Shown here: positions 41,049 through 53,100 of the stretch, in pieces
How positions within the stretch are numbered: the stretch's first letter is position 1
Layout of the letters: each line of letters starts with the position of its first letter
Source of the DNA: Rachycentron canadum
Taxonomy: Eukaryota; Chordata; Actinopteri; Carangiformes; Rachycentridae
Assembly: GCA_038496675.1 (NCBI GenBank)
Contig: CM076650.1
Span: forward strand, 8,144,645 to 8,208,644
Direction: 5' to 3'
Length of the DNA: 64,000 nucleotides
The notes under the pieces: model-generated
Database searches by the model: none
What the model was told of the DNA's origin: nothing
What the model saw: only the letters and a program-made list of their open reading frames with translations
Made by a program: the position numbers and the translations under genes

Positions 41049-44000
41049 AACACACACACAGAAACAGTCAGTCTGCCTACCCCCAACTGTGGGAATTCCA
41101 CGGCATCTCTGTGATCGCGTGTCTTTATCTGAGGAATGCTTTGTCAGGTCTCAGGGCGCTCCTCATATCAGGGGGATTAGACTGGCTCCTGTCCGCTGAG
41201 CACACTCAGTAGGAAGAGAGGACGTCAGGAGAGCTGGAGAACATAGACTAACAGCTTGCTCGCTGCCTATGGGAGCCTTTTCATGAAAGGTATACAGCCC
41301 AGGCACAGACGGCAAACTTCACCTCAGCTCTTCACCAGAAAGCTCCTCTCTGGGTGTTTACGCTTGAACATCTTGAAGCATGGCAAGGATATGGCTGGCA
41401 ATTTTCTATATTTTTGTTATTGTGTACAAACAAACCCTTAAAAAACATCAAAACCAACAGTGTTTTTAATAGTTTTTAAGCGGCAATGGAGGTGTAATTA
41501 AAAGGTGAATAAGTCATAGTTTAGATTTGGTGATAGAGACAATATTTTGATAATTATGGTCTTGTCATGGGATTTGTTGAGAATATGAAAATAAAGAACT
41601 CCATTGCTCTTATCCTGAAGCCACTTTTTTCAGTTAATCCTTGAGTCAGTAAAATGTCCAAACAGTGAAAAATTATGATCACAGTTTCCAAGAGGCCACA
41701 GCGACATTTTCAGACTGCTCAAACTCCCCTAAAATAAGTCAAAATTACCCAAATATCCACATTTGTCACTTTCTTTAAGTCTTTATTTGTTATCTAGTCT
41801 CCTCACTTTGGAATTCGTTGTTAGCCTGCAGCCTCTAGTCCACATCCCTGCCCGTTCTACCTACCACGTTTATAGCTATGTTCTAACAGTGTTTATTATT
41901 TTGTTGTAATGACTCCATCACTTTGTAGCATCTTCCATTAACCAGTAAGTCTCCCAGTGATACCAGTGCAAGCCAGAGCTGACATTCTAGACTGACATCT
42001 CCTGCCAAAACATGGCAACTTTCTATGTGACCTGAGGGCTGGATTTATGAGACCAATGCATGTAAAAAGCAGGGATATCCCAGATAAAAACTGGGGGTGG
42101 GTCAGAGGGTGAAGTATTCCTCCTGATTTATTTACCAGCGGAGACCTGCTGGATTTCTCCCATCCATTTCTCAGCCATACCCCTGTTATGACAGCCAGTC
42201 TGCAAATATTTGCTGACACTAACCAGAACTAAACAGTGTCATTGTACAAGGCAGTGATTTAGACTGCATGGTTCAGCAGAATATGTGAGTGTTAGACACT
42301 GGGATATACATGGTGTAGTTGTTTGCATTCCTGGCAGCAGACTCTGTATGCATGCGAGAGCTGATGTACAGATGAGTTGTGTTGATGGTGAAGTGTTGTT
42401 AATGTGCTGCTTAGGAAGGGGGCAAGCACGTCAGACACAAACACAACTTAAACAGGGAAGGGAATCTCCACTATAATTTTCTGAAAAGAGAGCTTGCGTG
42501 AAGAGTTCAGCACTGTGGATACAAACAGATTCACAAGTTCACCTGCTGTGATTTACTGAGAGCAAGCTCAGTGGTGACCCTACATCAAAATGCTGCTCTT
42601 CTGTAACTTAATGTCATTGGCTGTGAAAATCACTAGGCTGGAAATTAAATCATTAAACCATAAAATAAAACCAAATATCGCTAAAATGCTGAAAACCTCC
42701 CAGAAGAAAAAAAAGGTTTAAATTGGCAGACAAAATTAATTTTTTTTTACGTTTGTGCCATATTTCATTTGGCTACCGCTTCTCCTGAATAAATAACATG
42801 CCTCCAATTTGTGCACACACATGTACAGCTTGCATATTTTGTGTATTCCCACACACAAACACATGGAAAAAAGATTGTGCTTTTCTCATACTTTTGAGGT
42901 CAGAGTTACTTCACTCATAAAGTACTGATGTCATCCAGGTAATGCCACTCTCACAGCAGCCATCGTCACAGCTCAACAGAATGGACTTGAATTGAAAGTG
43001 GAGTGGATGTGCAAATGTGTTTTTGTGTATGGTCAGTGAATAACATTTTGAACATTTACATGCACAGGACAGTTCGAAATGACGGGGAAAGAGATCAAAG
43101 CTCTTCTGGGTTATACACTCCCCTCCCTCACATGAGCTTCCTCTGAGGTTAATACTCCAGAGAATGGGATTTTTCCACACACACATATCACTGACACTTC
43201 CTTACTCATTCTCACACTTTTTTTGAAAACCTGAAATAACGGAGATTACTAGAATCACAGTGCATACTGCACTTATCCATTGTAGGTTAAAGCCTTTAAA
43301 ATATTCAGCCTCAGCCCAGCGAACACACACGCAAACACATCCACTGCCATGAGCTCCTGTTTGTGGTTTGAGTGGGGCCGCTGACGGCTGATTAATCGAC
43401 GAGGGCGGCCCACTCATGATAAGTGTGGCTAATGACCTGCTGAATAATTCACTGGGCCTTTGCTGGGGAACAGATGGAAGGCCAAACATAAACTCGTACA
43501 TGTTCACTGGCGTACACACTTGTGCGCTCATGCATTTATTTGTACATTCATCTGCATATATTCAAATAATTTGTGGACACTCACTCACTCACTCCAGGCT
43601 GCGCACACCAGGGGTCCTCTGCGTGTCTCCTGCTGTTGACACCTGGGGTGCTTCATGTCTGCACCGCCCTGGTTCCCTGATACCACCATCCAGCCCACTC
43701 ACTATCTGAACAGAAGAAAATTTTCCAGATAATTTTATCTCCAACCTTGCTGGCTATCAAAACAGATTTCATTTGCTTCCATCACTGCTTCAGTTTTTAT
43801 GCATCACTCTGGACCTTCTCAGTATGTGTTTGTGTTTTAAACACAACTGTCAAGCCACTGGGATCCGTATGCAGCTCTGTTATTCTCAAATCATAGATCA
43901 CTTGAAGCAAAGGTCAACTGTCAGGGTTTAATATTCACAGTAACTTTAATAGATCTGATCAGCTGCCTTAAATCAGCCTAGAACAGCCTTTGATTCTGCA

Positions 44001-46518
44001 GCCAGTTACCTGTCTGCACCACAGGGAGCCAGATTCAACTATCCCCTCGTGTGTGCATAAAAGCACACACACACTCTCTCACTCTGGAACGTGCAGGCAT
44101 GTATGCTAGTCCTGTTGTCTTTATGCTCCCAGTCTTTTCTTTCCATATTTAAATTTTGTGCATTTGATGCATGCTTGCATATCTTGATAAGCCTGGATTG
44201 GTTTGTGTTTCTGAGAGGGTGCAGTAGACAGTGATTAGACCCTGCTTCCCCTATGTCAGCACTGATAAGCAGGTCCAGGCTCTCTTTGATATGGCCAGTG
44301 GTCTGTCAGAGCCCTGGTTTAAACTGACAGCTTATCTACATGCTGCTCTCCTCCCATCTGCTGTTTGCCGGATGCGACTTGAACTCCACTCAGTTGTACC
44401 ACATCACTCCATGAAACATTTTCTGTTACTTTACATGAGGGACAACTAAAGAAGCAGCATTATAACGCAGATAACTGTGCAACATTGTGATGTAGCTGTT
44501 GATTCTTATGATCATTTTTAATGAGCTTTGATCAGTAATGATCATCATTACACACATTATTTGAAATGTTTTATTCAAATGTCAGGATTATTGTCTCAAT
44601 AATTTAACTGTTCAATATTTGAACGGAGTAGTTTGATCAGAGAATTGGAAAAAAAATGTAAATGTAAACTGTGTGTGCTAGTTCTGCACATTAAACCCTA
44701 ATACTTTTTGTGCACTATCAGTGATGTGCATTAAGTACACAGCTACATAACTTTTTTAAAAATTAAAAATTACTTTGAAAAGCATTTTATTTCTACAATG
44801 ATCTTGCACAACATCTAACAGTAAGTTAACATGGCATTAAGCTCTGATGTGGATTGTATAAAAGTTTGTATCCCATTGGCCCTGGTATCAAAAATTTATC
44901 TAGAAGGATTGTATTTGGTTACCAGAAAATTGTGCAGTGGAACTGTGCAATATGCACCAAAAGCTAGCTTCATTTATCTTCTCTATCAAACTATGCTTTT
45001 CACTTCATTTGTATAGCTTATGCTTTTAATGAAAAAAGCCATACCTACTGATATATTTTCAGTGTGCATCTAAACTCAATTTTCGATTCTTGCCACATTA
45101 AATATTTGCCAGAAAGCCTGTCTGTTTTCTCTGTGGGTCAATAGGCAAAAAGCGGTGAGTTTTATTTGGAAACAATTAGCACATTAGCACAGAGGAAAGA
45201 CAACTGCAAGTGGTCCAATGGTTTGTGTCAAGATGAATATGGCATTTAGAATATTTAGTGTCAGGAAATGGGCTCTGTAATTACTCTTCCAATCTAACAG
45301 GTTGATGACAGAGTTGGTGTTCGTGCAGTCTTGTGAAGGTTGTTGTGAACTGGAACCGTAAGCATTTCCTTGTAAGATCTGTAAAGGTGATAATCGAATT
45401 AATAATTTGTCTCTCTACAGAAGTGTCGTCGTTGCACCCAAGAAAGCCAGTATGATGCCACCATCCTCAGGCACTTCCACTCCTGTCCCAGCCGCCACTG
45501 CTGCCTCTGTGTCTGCTGGGACACCTATTGATAGTGTCGCTGTGGTATCTTCTGGCGACGCCTCCCAGAGCACCTCTGCAGACTCTGCAGCTAGTGAGTG
45601 AACGCATACACACACACACACACACACACTCTCACTCTTTTAAGAGACTGTTACTTGGAGGGCAGCTAAGTCATAGCCTGGATGAGGCCGCTCTGAAAAG
45701 TCAATATTTATTCAGAGATTGTGCTTCTTTGTGCGTCTGGCAGAATAATGTTGCTGTGTTTGCACAATGTAATCCACTTACCAAAGACTTGAGAGGACAA
45801 CAGGAAGCATTACAATTACACTAATTCAGTTATAATTACATTAACATGTATTTTTGGCTCTATACAATATAAGTAAAAATTCCAAATAAAAACATGCATA
45901 ATTAAATAAAATAAATATTACTTATAATGTATAAATATGAATGTGGAAAAAATAGAAAATTGTTTTTGTCATGTATATATTGAGAAATAAGAATTGTATA
46001 TAACTTCATAACTAATATAACGATTAATCAAGTTCAATAAATAAAATAATTAAAGCCATACTGTTTTAATCAACTTTATAAGCACACTAACTCTCCTATG
46101 TTTAATTATTCAGTAGGGGCAATAAACAATGATGGACATTTTTTGTCACCTTTCTGGAACGTTTTTCACTGAGGAGTCTGTGTGTGTTTAAGAAAGGAGG
46201 GAGTGACATGCGAAAGGGCTGTGTGGGCTTTATGAGATACTGCTACTTTACTGTAGAATCAGGCTGGAGTGTGTGTGGGTGTGAATAATAACTGTTAAAC
46301 CTGTTTGTATCAGTTTCTTGGTGTCAGTGAGCAGTGTTTGAGTCATTATGCTTTGTGTGTGTGTGTGTGTGTGTGTGTTTTAGTGGAGCAGTGGGAGGAC
46401 TAATGGAGACGTTCATGTTCATTCACTTTTTTTTTTTTTTTTTTTGGTTTGAAGGAGCTATTTCAGCTTGAGAGGGACACTCACATCAGGCCCACATGGC
46501 GCTGCTTAACACCTTACG

Positions 46519-46550
<32 letters not shown>

Positions 46551-47306
46551 CACACATTCCAGCCCTCATTGCACTGTCTGTCATTCCTTAAGTTATCCTC
46601 GCTTGGAGACTGTCCTGGCTGGAAAAACAAGTCTGCTGAAACACCAGAGGAATCCCCCTCCTCCATATTCAGCTGGGCATTAGCTTATTTATGAGCCATA
46701 GGGAAGCAAATTTACTGCCAAATCAATCAAACATGGACTTTGTACCTTGTGCGCCTCTGTCTCCAGAATGAAGTCGTAAAGCACCTTTTAGTTGTATAGT
46801 GAAACAGTCGCAAAGATGGTCCAGAGGGGTAAATTAGTATGTAATTATTCTATGATGAAAAACAATCAAAAAAAGAAGCAGAGTTTTTATGATCTCACAT
46901 TCTCACGCAGGTGTAACGCTTGAATATTACATTTACAGTGTTTACAACAAATACTTTTACAGAAACGCATATTGCACTTGGTTTTATATATAGCTGAAAT
47001 CTTTTTTTAAAAAATCATTGCGATATGATCACACTGTTTAAAGGATGACCACAGCTGACAGTGAAACCTTATCAGCCTTTCAGTGCACAGCCTAAAGGTT
47101 TCCATCAGGAAAACCTTATGATGGACATATTGTGTTCGGAGTACATCATCCACTATCTAACCATAAAATTATACTTGTATCCCCACTGTCTCCATTTGAC
47201 CATAAATCCACCTTTTCTATAAATTTGAATGGGGACCATTGTATTATTTCATAAGAGGCATGTTTCCTTACAGGTTTATGTGCTACCCTGGTCGTATAAT
47301 GAATTG

Positions 47307-47370
<64 letters not shown>

Positions 47371-50067
47371 GCGTGCGCGTCCTATTCTTGTCCAACATCC
47401 AGACTAATAACAGAGTTCTTTGGTTTCTCCCTGTAGCAGGCGGCCAGGTTCCAGCCAGCGCTAGCCTGCCATCTGTCCCCCCACTCTCCCCTGTGACCCA
47501 GAACACAGCCCCCAATATGAGGTGATTCATCTTCTTTTCTCCTTTTCTTTTTCTCTCTCTCCGTCATACACACACATACACTATCTCCTATTTATGCATG
47601 TGAACACACACAATTAGTTATTTGTGCTTATTCATTGTCACTTTGTGCTAATTCCACTTTTTCCCACATCACAAAAATTTTATTTACAACATTTTACTGT
47701 TGTTATTTCTTATATTTTGTAATTTCTAGGATCAATGTAATGTTTAACTCTTCTTGTTCTGTGTGTGTTCATGTGCTGTTCGCTTTACATTCCCACATTT
47801 TTAGTATCTCAGAGCGTCTGGAGCATGCTCTGGAGAAGGCAGCTCCTCTGCTTAGAGAGATCTTTGTGGACTTTGCCCCCTTTCTCTCTCGGACCCTGCT
47901 GGGCAGCCATGGACAAGAGCTCCTCATTGAGGGCACAAGTAAGTTCAGCATCATAAAGACACAGTTGTGATACACATGGACCGTCTACACAGATTGGCAC
48001 GACCTGTCCTTGAAAACCTTCAAGCTGGTGCATCCTGTAAATGCTGCCCTCATTTAAATGCAATAACATCTCCAGATTGTTGTTAATCCAATACTTTGAT
48101 GAGTGTACGTTGAGCCAAGAGCTGGTGGTTTTGCTGAAGGTTTCCAGGGGGGCAGGTCAGAGGCCAGGCCACTAATAGCAGTGTTTGGGATGTCTGCTGC
48201 CATCAAACAAAATGGAAAGTTGATTGATAGCTGCAAGGGGGCCTGAAGAGAGGGTGGGGGGAGGTGTGCGTATGTGTGTGTTTGCTTGTGCATGTATTTG
48301 TGTTTGTCTGCATGTGTGATGGCATATGTGTGTTCATGTCATATGAAGAGCAACTGAAAGACCAAAGGCTACTCTGCCTTCTTACCGTCTGTGCCTCTAC
48401 AGCAGACTTTGGACACTCCAGTGGCCCCCTGCCCTCTAAAAGCCTAGGGATTGCCATTAGGGATCAATGGGACATATGCTGGCAAAGTCCGGCCTGTAAT
48501 ACAAGGCCCAAATATGTATTAGTTTACAGTAACATCATGTCAGCTCATTAGACCCATCAATACTATCTGCTCCCTTGCAGATGGCACAATGTTAGGTCAT
48601 CCCAGTCTGTTTGTGCACTCGTATGTGTACATTTATGTTTCCACAATTATCCAAGAATATTTATAATATTAAAAAAATGCAAAAAATAATTATTTCTTTA
48701 TTCTGTCTCCCTTTTGTTTGGTATTTCTCCAGGCCTGGTGTGCATGAAGTCCAGCAGCTCAGTAGTGGAGCTCGTCATGCTTCTGTGTTCACAGGCAAGT
48801 CTGGCATCTTTATCTTCTCTTATCTGTGTCTTCCACTTTCCCTCCAGACCTGATGCATCAGGCTCACCTTGAGTGCAGTAAATCCACAGCCTACAGTGGA
48901 CAGTGAGCCATCCAGAGTCTTATCTTTCCTGCACACTACCTTGTCTACCTTTCCACATTCACCCCATCCCTGCGTGAGTGCAGAGAAACCGGAGAGAAGG
49001 TATCTTCGGCTACAAATATTGGTTTGAGGGTCAAGGGTGGCCGACCTGTCCGTGTCACCTTTGACCCGAGCATTGGCCCTTGTGGCCTCGACCAAACTGA
49101 TGAGGAGGGATAATGTAGATTTGATGGTGCTTTGCATTGATTATCCTTCTCTTCTCTGTTGTATTGTGGGTGTTTTGTTGCCAAGTTTATTTAGCTGCTG
49201 CCGGATTCATGAATACTAATTCAGGGATCATAAGCAGGCGTGGGCAGATCAATGATCAGAGATGTCGATAGATCACTCCAGGATGGCTGATTAGCATTAA
49301 GAGACATAAAGCTACTGATCGCTGTTAAGTTACTGTGTGTGGACTTAAATATAGTACATAATATTTACTTCTAAATGAATTTAATACAAAATGTGTGTTG
49401 ATTCATGCACAATATTCATAGTGTAACACACATAAACCGTTGCCCTCATAATACACATCGTGGCAAGGACAACAGATAATAACTTCTCTCTGGTCCTGTT
49501 TGTGTTTCTAGCATTTTAACCACCTCATGAAAAATCAGTTCCTCAATAATACAAAAACACATCTGATTAATGACACACCTCTCCTTGCTGCGCTCTGCTT
49601 TTTTATCAGCTTTATTTTCTAAAGAAATAGTGCCTGTCATCTGGCATTTTTTTTTCTTCCACCTTCTCCCCCTTTTAACCCCCATGCCCTGTTTGGTTCC
49701 CATTATTCACCTCGTTTTTTCTCTAAAAAGGTAATACAGCTAGATTACACATCTGCTCCGTTTGTCAGTGGCTGCGCATGGATTTGGGCTAGTGGGACAC
49801 ATGAAGGGAATGTGAGCCCCATAATGTCCAGAGACGAAGGAATAGCAGGAGTGAGAGCTAGATAGAAAAGCAAAGAGAGAAGAATGACAGGCTCTAATGC
49901 ACCTATTTGTCATATCTGTCAGGGTGTTGTTTAATGCTAATCTAATCAAAGGCAGAATCTTGGTGATTGCTCCGCTGCACAGCTCATGCCTCGCTTCCCC
50001 CTTTGGTCCCCAGCCCAAGCTATTTCTTCCTCTCTCTAAGCTCCAAGCTACCCCACCCAATCACTAC

Positions 50068-50106
<39 letters not shown>

Positions 50107-53100
50107 TCTCCCTCTCACAGTGAGAGGACCGGGGATTGGCTAGTGTAGTTTTGATTGCTTCAATAAATCATCCAACCAAATTCTCTCACAGCTAATGCAA
50201 ATGTAATTTTATTGTTGTGTAAAGGGGCAGAGGAGGGGGGGGTGGCAGCAGCGATATTCAGCTTCTCACTGGGGAAAAGAGGAAAACAGGGACAGACTTT
50301 CCTCTGGGCTAAATTACAATGTATAATTATTTGTGTGTTGGTTCTCCTTGTGGGGCAGTGAGAGTGAGCCAGTGCCATGATTGATGACATTATTTAGTAA
50401 AGTTTGTTGGGCCCTCTGGCACAGGAAGCACTCAATTCTCTCACAGGAAGTGCCTCTGTGGCCATCTTGTGACTCCTTCCTGCCTTCAAGAAAACCAGTG
50501 GAGGGAGTAGATGGAGATGATTTTGATTGATCATTCCCACACCCCACCCCCACCCCACCACCCCCACACCTTCATCGGAGATGCGATGCGATACCATCTT
50601 TGTGAAATTTTAATTAATTTCCCGAGCTTTGAGATGGAGTGGAGCCAGGGTGAGGGGTCAGGAGGCTAGGGACTGCAGAGCAGTTTTTAATCAGGGATCC
50701 TATGAAAGTTGCATTGGCCGCCACATCAGCTGAGCATTGAGGAGGAGATTGTAAACCGCTGTTTGATAGTGCTCCATTTCTAAACAACTACAACAGTTCT
50801 CCCAATTAAAGGACCATTTTGATCAGACATTAACTGTTGGGGTGGCATGCTGCCTTGTTCTCCGCTGTAATATTGATCCTGAATATACAAAGTGAGGATT
50901 AATGAATGAATGACTGAACAGTTTGTACTTCTCAAAAAAGGGAAATAAGAGGTTTCTGTATCTACAGTTAATTTTATTTCAAAATGCATAATGTTTTAAA
51001 TTATCAAATGAAGTTTTTATTATTTACATTATCGATTTATCAGCAGATTTCTTTTCTTGGTTGGTTAATCATATTGCCTATAAAATTTCAGAAAATAAAG
51101 AAAGATGCCCATTACAATTTTGCAGACCAGACTGACATATTTAAATTGCTTGTTTTGTCCAAAACACCCAAATTATATTCAGTTAACTTTCAAAAAGACT
51201 GGAACTAGCCTCGACTTTTTGGCAATTTTTTGTATTTAAAAAAAAAAAAAGACAATAAAAAGATGAATCGATTATCAAAGTGGTTGCAGATAAATTTTAT
51301 ACCAGACTACTATTTCAGCTCTAATCATTTTATAGATAGTGTCTACTAGTTTATACCTACGAAGCAGAATTATGTTATTTTGATGTATACAGGGGATTAA
51401 ACCAATTATTAGATAGAAAATTATGCAATACACACTTGAAATTAACAGTATTTGTTTTCTTCCATTCTAACTGAACTCAACCAGCCAACAAAGCTTGGGT
51501 GCTAATTAAATGATAAATGACAAAAAGAGATTTTTACAATGTAAGCATGAGGACACTGTAATCCCTCCAGGTTCCTGAATGTGATGGCTTCCTCAAAGGT
51601 CTTGAATAATACATGAATATCATAAGAGTTCTCTAGTGAACTACGTTTGCTTGAGGGTCTTGGATGTAAAGAGCCCCTCTTTTCCCTCTTCCAATGCCCC
51701 TGATTCACTTTGACAGTTTCACTCTCCCTCTCACACTTGTTTTCTCCCGTCTTTGTCATATTTACATCCAGCCTGTTGTTTCCTGGTTGCACTTCTTGAA
51801 GTGCCCTCCACCCAAAACATCTGATTAATAAATAATGTGCTGGGACAAGAGTAAGAGCTTTCCCTTGCACTTGCTGCCTCCCTTCAGAGCTTTGAGAAAT
51901 CATCTCATCGGATACTGGACAGTCCACGATGAGGAGAGGATCATAAATCTCTTCAGTAGCTGCATTTGTGTCCTGTAGATCAGCCATTATTGTCCGGCCC
52001 CTCTGTCAGCCCATCCATCCTTCTGCCATTTATCAGAGATGCATCCTGTACATGGAGTGGAAGGAAGGTAGATAGCGAGAATTGTGTGGTGGAGGGCCAC
52101 TGGTTTCATGATGGTCAACCCATGATAGGAAGGACTGCTCTTGCATGCATGTTTTTAGACCCTTTTGACATTGAGTGTTATGTAATTACACAAAGTAATG
52201 ATATTTAACTGCAGAGACACATTTTTCCCCCCAAGAACCTCAAATAGTCCATAGCAATGCTTTTTTTTGTTGTTGTTGTTTTTATATGGTTGGGTGGAGA
52301 CTGTGGAGTATTTGCTTCCACCCCAGTCCAAGGTTGATGATTAGATTTTTTTTTTTTTTTTTTTTTTGTGATGCTCACTGCCACTGGCTCACGTTTCTTT
52401 CCAGAAATGAAATGATATATTATACAATGAAGTCACAGCTCTTATTACATTAAAATTCCAACACCAATTGAAAGACATGTAGCTCTTAAATTTTTTTGTC
52501 AGAGACAGAGACTGACTTTTTGTGGAGACATTCATGGCCTCTGGAGGATGAATCTGTCTTGTGATCCTTGTGATCCCTCAACTTTTCCTCTAGCTTTCTA
52601 AGTTTTGACATCCAGTGATATATGTACAAACATGTTTTGACACAAAAAATGGTACAAACATGAAGTCTACCCTCATTATAAATTCTCATGACTTCCTGAT
52701 GTGGTATCATGTACCACCACCAGAAAGTGAGAGCTCATTCTAATTTGAAAATAATGACATTCCCATCAGCTTCAACTTTACTGTATACTTTGTTCCTAAT
52801 TAGAAAATGTTAGCATGCTAACAATAAACTGTGTACATTGCCATTGTTGGTATATTAACATACTGAGGTTAGTATTAAGATGAAAACTTTGCTGTGCCCG
52901 AGTATAACTTCATCGAAATACTAGCATGGCTGTGGAGTCCTAGTTTTATTGTAGCCTCATTCACCTCTGTTGTATTGGGGTGGAAAAATAAAAACACAAC
53001 TGCATTGCGATATAGAACCAGGGATGAATTAGATTTTGTTTTGTTTTTTTTGTAATTTGGCTGACCAATATTTAAAATATAGTATTTAGAAATTGTATGT

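Larger units (their letters stand above)
40081..45420 (+). other. 5.3 kb lrba intron
   Basis: No exon recognised. It holds an AC tract (41004-41044) flanked by GA-rich DNA (about 40870-40935), a probable copy of a dispersed repeat (about 41600-41780), and an even-composition patch (about 43360-43480) with GATTAATC and TGATAAG words that looks enhancer-like. The remainder is AT-rich with short chance frames. Confidence 0.8.
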
